Source: an uncultured Alphaproteobacteria bacterium
GTDB taxonomy: Bacteria; Pseudomonadota; Alphaproteobacteria; Caulobacterales; Caulobacteraceae
Reading direction: 5' to 3'
Assembly (NCBI GenBank): GCA_903909375.1
Contig: CAIVVM010000036.1
Span: 241,953 to 305,952 of the forward strand
Length of the DNA stretch: 64,000 bases
Under the pieces are notes generated by a model. That model worked only from the letters and a program-made list of their open reading frames with translations. It did not search any database and had not been told where the DNA came from. This document shows, piece by piece, positions 46,229 through 54,055 of this stretch; the first letter of the stretch is position 1; every line of letters begins with the position of its first letter. Made by a program: the position numbers and the translations under genes.

Positions 46229-46336
46229 TTAGAGGAAGGTCGCATTGGCCGCGATGGCCAGGATGGGCGCGCCCGCAAGGATGACGACGAAGGTCACGGC
46301 GACGCGGTCGAGGATATACATGGCTTGAGAGAACAT
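46229..46336 (-). CDS. Possible 35-residue single-pass membrane protein
   Basis: This ORF is too short for the supplied track. On the minus strand GGAG lies 9 nt before an ATG that opens [20 protein letters not shown] followed by [15 protein letters not shown] and TAA. Residues 12-33 are a convincing transmembrane stretch. It lies 110 nt upstream of the DUF2975 gene on the same strand and 22 nt downstream of a perfect palindrome. Position, ribosome-binding site and hydrophobicity together suggest a genuine first gene of the islet operon. No homologue is known to me. Confidence 0.5.
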   Translation of the reverse strand: MFSQAMYILDRVAVTFVVILAGAPILAIAANATFL

Positions 46337-46357
46337 TTGGGTAGCTCCGCTTTTCAT

Positions 46358-46480
46358 GCTGCAATGCAGCAGGTTAATGCTCGGAGCCCCGCGCCCCGAT
46401 GCGCTTATCGATATGCGCGCATTGCTTTTCGATCAAATGAACATCGAGTAACGATGTTAAACTTTTGCAATGCAACATCG
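46358..46480. promoter_or_regulatory. Palindromes upstream of the islet operon and of rdgB
   Basis: GCTGCA-A-TGCAGC (46358-46370) is a perfect palindrome 22 nt upstream of the 35-residue ORF. TTGCA-A-TGCAA (46465-46475) is another and forms part of the exact 14-mer GCAATGCAACATCG (46467-46480) shared with 45309-45322. Between them ACATCG-AGTAA-CGATGT (46441-46457) is a further inverted repeat. The 407 bp between the DUF2975 start and rdgB hold only these sites and the small ORF. Confidence 0.6.
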
Positions 46481-46525
46481 GCGGCGGAGGCTATGGTCCC
46501 GGCGCAGGCAATGCGGAGTGAATCA

Positions 46526-47125
46526 GTGTCGTTAATTCTGGAGCCCGGCACGCGGCTGGTGGTAGCGACCCACAATCCAGGCAAGGCCCGCGAGCTGGCA
46601 GAAATCCTGGAGGGTCGCTTTACCCTGGTGGCCGCCGGCGAGCTGGGCCTGCCTGAGCCGGAGGAGACCGAGGCCACCTTTGTGGGCAACGCCATGCTGA
46701 AGGCGCGGGCCGCCGCGGACGCCTCGGGCCTGATCGCGCTGGCGGACGACTCCGGACTTTCAGTCACCGCGCTGGGCGGCGCGCCTGGCGTCTATTCGGC
46801 CCGCTGGGCCGGGCCGGGCAAGGATTTCAGCGTGGCGATGGAAAAGGTTCGCGCACGCCTTGAGGAGGCCGGGGCGACCGATATGTCCGCCTGGTTCACA
46901 TCGGCGCTGGCCGTAGCCTGGCCAGAGGGGCCCGCGGTGGTCGTTGAGGGACGGGTGGACGGCACGCTGACCTTCCCGCCCAGAGGTGAACTCGGGTTCG
47001 GCTACGATCCGATCTTCATTCCGGAAGGCCATGATCAGACCTGCGGCGAGATGGCGCCCCTGACCAAGGATGGCATGAGCCACCGCGCGCGGGCGTTCGC
47101 AAAACTGAAGGCCGCCCTGCTTTGA
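46526..47125 (+). CDS. rdgB: XTP/dITP pyrophosphatase (non-canonical purine NTPase)
   Basis: A 199-residue house-cleaning enzyme that removes inosine and xanthosine triphosphates. [18 protein letters not shown] is the nucleotide-binding start, and [50 protein letters not shown] holds the catalytic acids. [20 protein letters not shown] and [11 protein letters not shown] complete it. The GTG at 46526 has GGAG 7 nt upstream and gives the family length; ATGs at 46493 and 46511 are alternatives. hemW overlaps its stop by 4 nt. Confidence 0.96.
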   Translation: MSLILEPGTRLVVATHNPGKARELAEILEGRFTLVAAGELGLPEPEETEATFVGNAMLKARAAADASGLIALADDSGLSVTALGGAPGVYSARWAGPGKDFSVAMEKVRARLEEAGATDMSAWFTSALAVAWPEGPAVVVEGRVDGTLTFPPRGELGFGYDPIFIPEGHDQTCGEMAPLTKDGMSHRARAFAKLKAALL

Positions 47126-48270
47126 CCCTGCCGCTCGGGGTCTATGTGCATTGGCCCTATTGCGCCCGCATCTGCCCCTACTGCGACTTCAACGTCTTCC
47201 GAGCCAGGGGCCGTGAGATCGAGGCGTCTGACCTTGCCCGCGCCATTGTCAAGGACCTGAAGGCCCAGGCCGCGCTGACCGGTCCGCGTGATCTGGTGTC
47301 GATCTTCTTCGGCGGCGGCACCCCCTCATTGATGGACCCGGGTCAGGTGGCGGACATCATCGCCGCCGCCCGAGCGCTGTGGACCCCGGCTGCCGATCTG
47401 GAGATCAGCCTCGAAGCCAACCCGACGGATGCCGAGGCGGCGCGCTTCAGCGCGCTTGCCGATGCCGGTGTGGGTAGATTGTCTCTGGGCCTGCAGGCGC
47501 TGGACGACGCGGCCCTGAAATTCCTTGGGCGCAATCATGACGCCGCGCAGGCCCGGCGGGCGGCAGAAGTTGCGGGTGCGACCTTCCCACGCCTTTCGCT
47601 GGACCTGATCTATGCCCTTCCGGGACAAACGTCAGAGGGCTGGATCGAGACCCTGCGTCACGCCATCGCCCTGGGCGGTGAGCACATATCGCCCTACCAG
47701 CTGACCATAGAGTCGGGGACAGCCTTTGATCGGGCGGTTCGACGCGGGGTGTTCAGACCGCCAGGTGAAGACCTAGCCGCTGACCTTTACGACGCCACCC
47801 AAAGCGTTCTCGAGGCCGAGGGGTTTGAAGCCTATGAGGTTTCCAACCATGCGCGGGGGGCTGCGGCGAGATCGCGGCACAATCTCGTGTACTGGAGGGG
47901 TCTGGACTATGTCGGGGTCGGGCCCGGCGCCCACGGTCGCTTGACTCTGGATGGCGTGCGCGTGGCCACGGTGGCGCCGGATCGCCCGGCCGACTACCTC
48001 CGCCGGGTGGCCGAAACCGGGTTGGGGTTCTCGGCGCGTGAAACCCTCACCGCACTGGACGCTGCCGAGGAGCGCCTGCTGAGCGGCCTGCGGATTCTGG
48101 AGGGCGTGGCCTTCGAGGAGGTCGCGATCCTGGGCCTCACCCGGGATCACCCCCGGGTCCGCGACTTCGTTCAGCTGGGTCTCCTGGCCGCCGACCCGGA
48201 CAGGCTGCGAGCCACTGCGAACGGTCGCCGGGTGCTGGACCGGCTTACCACCGAGCTGGCGACGGCCTGA
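47122..48270 (+). CDS. hemW: Heme chaperone HemW (HemN-like radical SAM protein)
   Basis: A 382-residue radical SAM protein. [20 protein letters not shown] contains the CxxxCxxC cluster motif, but lacks the fourth cysteine that follows in true coproporphyrinogen dehydrogenase HemN (CxxxCxxCxC). That marks HemW, which inserts heme into target proteins. [50 protein letters not shown] and [18 protein letters not shown] are typical. It starts with TTG overlapping the rdgB stop. Confidence 0.95.
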   Translation: MTLPLGVYVHWPYCARICPYCDFNVFRARGREIEASDLARAIVKDLKAQAALTGPRDLVSIFFGGGTPSLMDPGQVADIIAAARALWTPAADLEISLEANPTDAEAARFSALADAGVGRLSLGLQALDDAALKFLGRNHDAAQARRAAEVAGATFPRLSLDLIYALPGQTSEGWIETLRHAIALGGEHISPYQLTIESGTAFDRAVRRGVFRPPGEDLAADLYDATQSVLEAEGFEAYEVSNHARGAAARSRHNLVYWRGLDYVGVGPGAHGRLTLDGVRVATVAPDRPADYLRRVAETGLGFSARETLTALDAAEERLLSGLRILEGVAFEEVAILGLTRDHPRVRDFVQLGLLAADPDRLRATANGRRVLDRLTTELATA

Positions 48271-48317
48271 GACGGCGCGGCTTGCCTTTCGCCGCCCAAC
48301 CGGCGAACCCTGCGTTC

Positions 48318-49181
48318 ATGGTTACACCGATTGTCCTGCCGGCCCTGAATGAAACGCCGCTGGTGTCTGGCCTCTATGTGGTGGCGACGCCGATCGGAAA
48401 TCTGCGCGACATCACATTGCGTGCGCTGGATGTGCTGGCGCAGGCCGACCTGGTGCTCTGCGAGGATACGCGCGTCACCGGGAAACTGCTGCACGCCTAC
48501 GGGATATCGGCGAAGCTGGAACGCCACGACGAGCACGCAGCAGAACGCGCCCGGCCCAGGGCGTTGGCCGCCCTTGCGGAGGGCAAGCGCGTGGTTCTGG
48601 TGAGCGACGCCGGTACCCCCCTCATCTCCGATCCTGGCTACAGGCTGGTTCGCGAAGCCGTTGCAGGAGGCTACGCGGTGATCCCCATTCCGGGGGCATC
48701 GGCGCTGATCGCCGGACTTTCGGCGGCCGGGCTGCCCACGGACCGATTTCTGTTCGCCGGGTTTCCGCCGCCGAGAAGCGCCGCGCGCAGGACGTTCCTG
48801 GAAGAACTGGCAGGCATCCGCACCACCCTTGTCTTCTATGAAGGCGGCTCCCGGCTGGCCGATAGCCTGTCCGACATGGCTTCCGTACTGGGAGACCGTC
48901 AGGCCGTGGTTTGTCGCGAACTGACCAAGCTCTACGAAACGATATATCGTGGCCCGCTTTCCGCCTTGGCGGCGGACCCTGGGCTGGACGCGCCCAGGGG
49001 CGAGATCGTAATCCTGGTCGGCCCAGGCCGGGAGACCGAGGCCTCGGCCGCGGATGCCGACGCCGCGCTGGCAGACGCCCTGACCCGCCTCAAACCCGCC
49101 GAGGCCGCGTCGGAGGTGGCCAAGGCGCTTGGCCTCTCCCGCCGCGATCTCTACCGCCGGGCCATGGAACTGAAGCGGTGA
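48318..49181 (+). CDS. rsmI: 16S rRNA (cytidine1402-2'-O)-methyltransferase
   Basis: A 287-residue tetrapyrrole-methylase-fold enzyme that methylates C1402 in the ribosomal P site. GLYVVATPIGNLRDITLRALDVLAQADLVLCEDTRVTGKLL is highly diagnostic. LVSDAGTPLISDPGYRLVREA and PIPGASALIAGLSAAGLPTDRFLFAGFPP follow. The ATG at 48318 is preferred over a TTG 12 codons upstream. yraN overlaps its stop by 4 nt, as in many genomes. Confidence 0.97.
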   Translation: MVTPIVLPALNETPLVSGLYVVATPIGNLRDITLRALDVLAQADLVLCEDTRVTGKLLHAYGISAKLERHDEHAAERARPRALAALAEGKRVVLVSDAGTPLISDPGYRLVREAVAGGYAVIPIPGASALIAGLSAAGLPTDRFLFAGFPPPRSAARRTFLEELAGIRTTLVFYEGGSRLADSLSDMASVLGDRQAVVCRELTKLYETIYRGPLSALAADPGLDAPRGEIVILVGPGRETEASAADADAALADALTRLKPAEAASEVAKALGLSRRDLYRRAMELKR

Positions 49182-49549
49182 CGCGCCGCGCCGACCGTGG
49201 TCTGGCCGCGCGTCGGTCGGGACGGCGCGCTGAGGTATGGGCGGCGGTCTGGCTCATGGCCCGGGGCTACCGGATCCTGGGATTTCGCCTGAAAACCCCC
49301 ATCAGCGAGATCGACATCCTGGCCAAGCGCGGTGATGTGCTGGCGGTGGTGGAGGTGAAGAGCCGGACCGAACTGGAAACCGCACTTGAGGCCGTGGGCG
49401 CAGATCAACGCGAGCGGTTGCGGCGGGCTGGCGTCCAACTCGCGCTGGCGCGCCCGGCGCTCCGGGATTGCGCCGTGCGGCTGGACCTGATTGCCCTGGC
49501 GCCGGGTCGCCTGCCGCTGCACATTCCGGATGCGTGGAAAGGCGTCTGA
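49178..49549 (+). CDS. yraN: YraN/UPF0102 family nuclease-fold protein
   Basis: A 123-residue protein with a PD-(D/E)XK-like core: AEVWAAVWLMARGYRILGFRLKTPISEIDILAKRGDVLAVVEVKSR, where E, D and ExK (EVK) match the expected active-site residues. Its cellular role is not settled. The GTG start overlaps the rsmI stop (GTGA), which supports this start within a longer open frame. Confidence 0.92.
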   Translation: MTRRADRGLAARRSGRRAEVWAAVWLMARGYRILGFRLKTPISEIDILAKRGDVLAVVEVKSRTELETALEAVGADQRERLRRAGVQLALARPALRDCAVRLDLIALAPGRLPLHIPDAWKGV

Positions 49550-49613
49550 GGCCGGGTAGCCTTGGCCGGTCCGAACGCCTATGTCGGAGAGGTCGCCAAA
49601 GGGGGAGCTGCGC

Positions 49614-50561
49614 ATGTCACTGAAGGTCGCCGTCCAGATGGATCCCATCGAGGGCATCAACATTGAGGGCGACACGACCTTCCTGATGATGGAGACCGCC
49701 CAGGCGCGCGGCCACCAGCTTTTCGTCTACGTCGCCGAGACCCTGGCAATGGACGAGGGTCGGGTATTTGCGCGGGGCCGGGACGTCACTGTGCAACGGA
49801 CCCTTGGCGCGCACGCCGCGTTGGGGGATTTCCGCAAGGTCGAGCTTGCCGAGTTTGATGTGATCCTGCTGCGTCAGGACCCACCTTTTGACATGCACTA
49901 CATCGACACCACCTTTTTCCTGGAAGCGGTGCATCCAAAGACCCTGGTGGTGAACAATCCGGTGGAGGTGCGCAATGCACCGGAGAAGCTGTTCGTCACC
50001 AAGTTTCCGGGTCTGCAGCCGCCGACCCTGATCACCTGGGACAGGGCAGCCATCATGGATTTCCGCGACCGCCACGGCGACATCGTGCTGAAGCCGCTGA
50101 ACGGCCGCGGCGGGTCGGGGGTGACGCGGCACCTGAAGGACGACCCCAACCTCGACACCTTACTGGAACTGCATGCCGAACTGGGTCGCGAACCCGTGAT
50201 CGTGCAGAAGTTCCTGCCGTCAGTAACCAGGGGCGACAAGCGGATCCTGCTGGTCGATGGTGAGCCGGTGGGCGCCATCAACCGGGTTCCGGGCAAGGGG
50301 CAGATCAGATCGAACCTCGCCGTCGGAGGAACCGCCCACCCTGTCGAGCTGACCGCGCGGGATCACGAGATCTGCGCGGCGATTGGCCCGGAGTTGAAGG
50401 CGCGCGGCCTGATCTTCGTCGGCATCGATGTGATCGGCGAGTATCTGACTGAAATCAACGTGACCTCGCCCACGGGCGCACCGTCGCTGAAACGATTCTC
50501 CGGGATCGACGCCACCGAGGTGATGTGGGCGCGGATCGAGGACCTGCGCGCCAGAGCGTAG
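49614..50561 (+). CDS. gshB: Glutathione synthetase
   Basis: A 315-residue ATP-grasp ligase that joins glycine to gamma-glutamylcysteine. [39 protein letters not shown] is a standard start with GGGGAG just upstream. [34 protein letters not shown] and [24 protein letters not shown] bind ATP and substrate, and [21 protein letters not shown] ends the fold. Complete and typical. Confidence 0.97.
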   Translation: MSLKVAVQMDPIEGINIEGDTTFLMMETAQARGHQLFVYVAETLAMDEGRVFARGRDVTVQRTLGAHAALGDFRKVELAEFDVILLRQDPPFDMHYIDTTFFLEAVHPKTLVVNNPVEVRNAPEKLFVTKFPGLQPPTLITWDRAAIMDFRDRHGDIVLKPLNGRGGSGVTRHLKDDPNLDTLLELHAELGREPVIVQKFLPSVTRGDKRILLVDGEPVGAINRVPGKGQIRSNLAVGGTAHPVELTARDHEICAAIGPELKARGLIFVGIDVIGEYLTEINVTSPTGAPSLKRFSGIDATEVMWARIEDLRARA

Positions 50562-50659
50562 ATTGTTGTGGAAGAGACGCCGGGAAGTCACGGAAACGTC
50601 TCGCTTTCTCCCTAGGTTCTTTTTTTGTTCTTGATCCGGACCGGCGTTCGTGTTGGTCT

Positions 50660-50668
50660 TGTGGATAA
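50660..50668 (-). promoter_or_regulatory. Perfect DnaA box upstream of comM
   Basis: TGTGGATAA is the complement of the consensus DnaA box TTATCCACA. It lies 28 nt upstream of the comM ATG. One exact 9-mer in 64 kb is near chance expectation, so the position is suggestive only. Confidence 0.3.
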
Positions 50669-50696
50669 GTTTTGTCTGGATACAAGGGGTTGAGGC

Positions 50697-52247
50697 ATGT
50701 CGGCGCGGGTGGTCACCCTGGCGTTCAGCGGCGTCGAAGCCGTACGCGTCGATGTGCAGGTCCAGTTCACGCGCGGTGATCCAAAGTTCTTCCTCGTGGG
50801 GATGGGCGACAAGGCCATATCCGAAAGTCGTGAACGGGTGCGTGCGGCCTTTGTAGGGATGGGGCTGTCGCTACCCGCCCGGCGCATCATCGCCAACCTG
50901 GCGCCGGCCGACCTGCCCAAAGAGGGCAGCCATTACGATCTGCCGATCGCGCTGGCGATCATGGCGGCGATGGGGATCGTCCCGCCCGACGCGCTGGAGG
51001 GCTGGGCGGCGGTGGGTGAACTGGCGCTGGATGGCCGGATCACGGCGGTCACGGGCGCCTTGCCGGCGGCGGTCGCGGCGGGCGGTATGGGGCTCGGACT
51101 CATCTGCCCCGAGGCCTGCGGGCCGGAGGCGGCCTGGGCGGGCGAGACACGGATACTGGCCGCGCCGTCGCTGATCGCTCTTGTCAATCACTTTCGCGGA
51201 ACCCAGGTGTTGTCGCCACCCGAGGCGGGGCAGATGCTGGACGGTGAGCGGGTTCCCGATCTGCGCGATGTCAAGGGCCAGGAGCACGCCAAGCGCGCGC
51301 TGGAGATCGCCGCCGCCGGGGGACACAACATTTCGTTCATCGGACCGCCGGGGTCTGGCAAGTCGATGATGGCGGCGCGCCTGCCGGGATTACTGCCCCC
51401 GCTGACCGCAGAGGAGTTGCTGCAGACCTCGATGATCCACTCGGTGGCGGGGCTCATCGCCAAGGGCCAACTCACCCGCGCCAGGCCGTTCCGTAGTCCC
51501 CATCATTCCGCCAGCATGGCCGCGCTGACTGGCGGCGGCCTGAAGGCCAAACCTGGCGAGGTGAGCCTGGCCCACAACGGCGTGCTGTTTCTGGATGAAC
51601 TGCCCGAGTTCGGGACCCAGGCGCTGGACAGTCTGCGCCAGCCGCTGGAAACCGGTGAGGTGGTGGTGGCGCGCGCCAATGCTCACGTGCGCTATCCGTC
51701 ACGGTTCCAGCTGGTGGCAGCCATGAACCCTTGCCGGTGCGGGCACGGCGGTCCAGGCAAGGGCGCCTGCGGCCGCGCGCCCCGCTGCCAGACCGACTAC
51801 CAGGGCCGCATCTCGGGCCCACTGATGGACCGTATCGACCTGCAGGTGGAAGTACCGCCCGTCACCGCCGCAGACATGGCTTTGCCGGCGCCGTCCGAAG
51901 GCACAGCGGAGGCCGCCGCGCGTGTGGCCCAGGCCCGGCAGTTGCAATCGGATCGCGCCATGGCGTCAGGGCGCGAGGGTGTCGCAGTGATCAACAGTCT
52001 GGCCGAGGGCGACTGGCTGGAAACCATCGCCGACCTGGAGGCTTCTGCCCGGGCGCTGCTGTCACGCGCCGCCGAGGCCGGGGGATTGTCAGCGCGCGGC
52101 TGGACCAGGACCTTGCGGCTGGCGCGCACCATAGCTGATCTTGAGGGCGTCGAAGCGATCCGTCGCGTCCATGTGGCGGAGGCGTTGATCTACCGGAGGG
52201 TCGCGCCGGGCGTAGCGTCTGCGGTCACGCCGGCAGCTCTCACGTAA
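50697..52247 (+). CDS. comM: YifB/ComM-type Mg-chelatase-like AAA+ ATPase
   Basis: A 516-residue AAA+ protein. ComM in naturally competent bacteria is a hexameric helicase that helps branch migration during DNA integration. The N-terminal Lon-like domain is seen at ALAIMAAMGIVPPDALEGWAAVGELALDGRI. Walker A is FIGPPGSGKSMMAARLPGLLPP, Walker B is GVLFLDELPEFG and sensor/arginine regions follow. The cysteine cluster AAMNPCRCGHGGPGKGACGRAPRC, a zinc-ribbon-like insert, is intact. The 3' end overlaps the convergent membrane gene by 58 nt. Confidence 0.95.
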   Translation: MSARVVTLAFSGVEAVRVDVQVQFTRGDPKFFLVGMGDKAISESRERVRAAFVGMGLSLPARRIIANLAPADLPKEGSHYDLPIALAIMAAMGIVPPDALEGWAAVGELALDGRITAVTGALPAAVAAGGMGLGLICPEACGPEAAWAGETRILAAPSLIALVNHFRGTQVLSPPEAGQMLDGERVPDLRDVKGQEHAKRALEIAAAGGHNISFIGPPGSGKSMMAARLPGLLPPLTAEELLQTSMIHSVAGLIAKGQLTRARPFRSPHHSASMAALTGGGLKAKPGEVSLAHNGVLFLDELPEFGTQALDSLRQPLETGEVVVARANAHVRYPSRFQLVAAMNPCRCGHGGPGKGACGRAPRCQTDYQGRISGPLMDRIDLQVEVPPVTAADMALPAPSEGTAEAAARVAQARQLQSDRAMASGREGVAVINSLAEGDWLETIADLEASARALLSRAAEAGGLSARGWTRTLRLARTIADLEGVEAIRRVHVAEALIYRRVAPGVASAVTPAALT

Positions 52248-52645
52248 GGCGCGGTCCACGCACCGTAGCCAATCGCGAAGAGGCTGAGGTAGCTCCAGAT
52301 CAGAATAGCGGTGAGATAGGCCCACCCGCTGACCCCGGTGTCCAGAGCGTGGGCGATGTGGGTCACAACTATCAATAAGGAAAACCCCGCCGTGAACAAC
52401 GGCCAGTAGCGGTTGCTGCGAAGCGCCAGCCAGACCATCAGAACAAGAAGTACGGCGTCTACCGCCATCATAGCCCACTGGGTTTCTTCACTCAGCGGCT
52501 GGAACACTACAAGTGTGATCGCCCAGTTCGCCAGCGTGGCGGCCGCGGCCAATCGCTCGTCGTCCTGACCGCGCCAAAACGCCAGGCCGCAAACGATCAT
52601 CAGGGCCGCAGGCCAGACCCAGACCGGAAGTTGGTAAGCAGGCAA
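52190..52645 (-). CDS. Membrane protein of unknown function
   Basis: About 151 residues with five hydrophobic segments (WPAALMIVCGLAFW, LANWAITLVVF, AVDAVLLVLMVWLAL, WPLFTAGFSLLIVVTHIA, AYLTAILIWSYLSLFAIGYG). The ATG at 52678 lies inside a terminator-like hairpin, so a TTG at 52645 or a later start is more likely; the true start is uncertain. The 58-nt convergent overlap with comM is unusual. Its family is not recognised. Confidence 0.6.
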   Translation of the reverse strand: MPAYQLPVWVWPAALMIVCGLAFWRGQDDERLAAAATLANWAITLVVFQPLSEETQWAMMAVDAVLLVLMVWLALRSNRYWPLFTAGFSLLIVVTHIAHALDTGVSGWAYLTAILIWSYLSLFAIGYGAWTAPYVRAAGVTADATPGATLR

Positions 52646-52677
52646 AGAAAATGGCCCCCCGGTTTCGCCGAGGGCCA
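52644..52677 (-). terminator. Probable terminator of the 52719 gene
   Basis: On the minus strand TGGCCCTCGGCGAAACCGGG closes with GGGCCA and is followed by TTTTCTTT. The stem of about 6 bp plus inner pairing and the U-rich tail suit a rho-independent terminator 42 nt after the stop of the gene at 52719. Confidence 0.55.
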
Positions 52678-52718
52678 CAGTCTGACAGAGGCTGTCGTCA
52701 GTTGAAACGATTAGTGCG

Positions 52719-53081
52719 TCAGGAGGCGATCCTGAGGCCGCGCATACGGGCGCGCTCAGCGTGCACCGCTTGCGGCGGCGGCTTCATGCCGCCAGCGCCG
52801 TTCATGGTGATGGCCCCGAGGCCAATCTGGCCCTGGACGATGCTGAGTTCCTTGTGGGTCTCGACGATCGAGCGGCGGGCCTCGGCCAGGGCCATCAGAG
52901 CCTGACTTGCGTGTTCCAGGGCGTCCTGGCCGATGAGAGCCGAAGCGCCGGCCTGGCGACGCATCGCGGGCATTGCGCCGGCGAGATTTGCGGTTTTGGT
53001 GAGGGCGGCATCAATCGCAGCTTCGGCTTCGAACAGGGCCGCAGCGACTTGCTCGGCAACCATGCGACGTTCTTTGAGCAT
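52719..53081 (-). CDS. Small helical protein of unknown function
   Basis: A 120-residue, alanine-rich, probably all-helical protein (QVAAALFEAEAAIDAALTKTANLAGAMPAMRRQAG ... ALEHASQALMALAEARRSIVETHKELSIVQGQIG). An ATG six codons in (MVAEQ) is an alternative start. No domain is recognised. It is followed by a likely terminator, supporting a monocistronic unit. Codon use matches its surroundings. Confidence 0.65.
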   Translation of the reverse strand: MLKERRMVAEQVAAALFEAEAAIDAALTKTANLAGAMPAMRRQAGASALIGQDALEHASQALMALAEARRSIVETHKELSIVQGQIGLGAITMNGAGGMKPPPQAVHAERARMRGLRIAS

Positions 53082-53149
53082 GAAGGCTCTCCACTCGCGA
53101 CAATTCTCTGTCGCAGGAGAAAAGTCGCAGGAGAGCGTTACCAGCCCGT

Positions 53150-53902
53150 TCAGGCTTGTGCTAAATTTCGTGCTAAATCGCTCAGGGCGTGCAAGCCGGC
53201 CAGCATGCCACCAAACGCGACGGCCGTGATCACGGCGATTCCCAGAATGGCGCCAAGTCGAACTGACGGCGTCAGTTCATTTCGGCGGAACCAACCTCGG
53301 CTTCGCCCTTGAAGTTCTCGTCCAGGAGAACCCAGGTCAGGCACAGAATTTCCCGAAGCACCATTTCCGGCGGCTTGAAGGGCGCGAGCTTGCGGGTGGC
53401 CGAGACCAGATGCCGCGCCATGTCCGCCTGCGCTGGAGTCGCCGAGAGATCCACCAACTGCCGTTCCAGTTGGGTCCAGGAGAAGCCCGGGAGCAATTCT
53501 TCCCGCTTCGCCAGAGCCGGCCACCGGGTTTCGAAGTCGTCGATTTCCCGACGCAGGCGCAGCGCCCGGCCGATCACCGCTCTGTTCTCGAAGTTCGGTT
53601 GCTGACCCATCAGAGCCTCCCGCTGTTGCAGGGGTACCGAGCCAGTTTCCGGGTGGTGCGTCTGTCCTGACCGTGTCGTGTCCTGATTCAATCAGGACAG
53701 GATCGAGGCCTGCGTCGCGCAGCAATCGGGCGGCGGTGTAGCGATCGTTCACCCCCAATTTCTTGCGGGCGCGATCACAATAGGTATCCACGGACGTCTT
53801 GGACATGCCCAGTTCACGGGCGATCTGCTTGGAACTGAAATGCCTGTCCACGAGGCTCAGGCATTCCCGTTCGCGCTGAGTCAGAAGCTCCAGAGATTTC
53901 AT
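53150..53902 (-). CDS. LuxR-type HTH protein with C-terminal membrane anchor
   Basis: A 250-residue frame. Residues 1-65 are a LuxR-type helix-turn-helix (LLTQRERECLSLVDRHFSSKQIARELGMSKTSVDTYCDRARKKLGV). Residues about 208-235 form a transmembrane helix (SVRLGAILGIAVITAVAFGGMLAGL). I recall this N-HTH/C-TM layout for small alphaproteobacterial regulators. The 140-residue middle (GSDGSATELREQSGDRPGAAP...) is glycine/alanine-rich and lies over another ORF in the +1 frame, so it may be a disordered linker, a dual-coding region or an insertion. It is divergent from shkA. Confidence 0.65.
   Translation of the reverse strand: MKSLELLTQRERECLSLVDRHFSSKQIARELGMSKTSVDTYCDRARKKLGVNDRYTAARLLRDAGLDPVLIESGHDTVRTDAPPGNWLGTPATAGGSDGSATELREQSGDRPGAAPASGNRRLRNPVAGSGEAGRIAPGLLLDPTGTAVGGSLGDSSAGGHGAASGLGHPQARALQAAGNGASGNSVPDLGSPGRELQGRSRGWFRRNELTPSVRLGAILGIAVITAVAFGGMLAGLHALSDLARNLAQA
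53272..53610 (-). CDS. Small protein nested inside the LuxR-type gene in another frame
   Basis: A 112-residue frame starting MGQQPNFENRAVIGRALRLRREIDDFETRWPALAKREELL, with GGAGG 5 nt before the ATG. Its composition is that of a normal helical protein (TQLERQLVDLSATPAQADMARHLVSATRKLAPFKPPEMVLREILCLTWVLLDE), unlike the low-complexity LuxR frame over the same bases. It therefore looks like the genuinely coding frame in this stretch. The open frame extends upstream to 53691, but that part looks non-coding. Family unknown. Confidence 0.6.
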   Translation of the reverse strand: MGQQPNFENRAVIGRALRLRREIDDFETRWPALAKREELLPGFSWTQLERQLVDLSATPAQADMARHLVSATRKLAPFKPPEMVLREILCLTWVLLDENFKGEAEVGSAEMN

Positions 53903-54055
53903 CCGATCCTCGAGGCGCCCTTCCGTTGGGCTTCAACAGTAAACAGCGCCAGGATCGTTTCGTCTACGGCCAGGCGCCATAAGCCCGACATTTCAGCCGG
54001 TTCCGTCTCGCATTTGACCCCTCGTTAAGCGATTGACCGTTACGACGTCCGTCCC

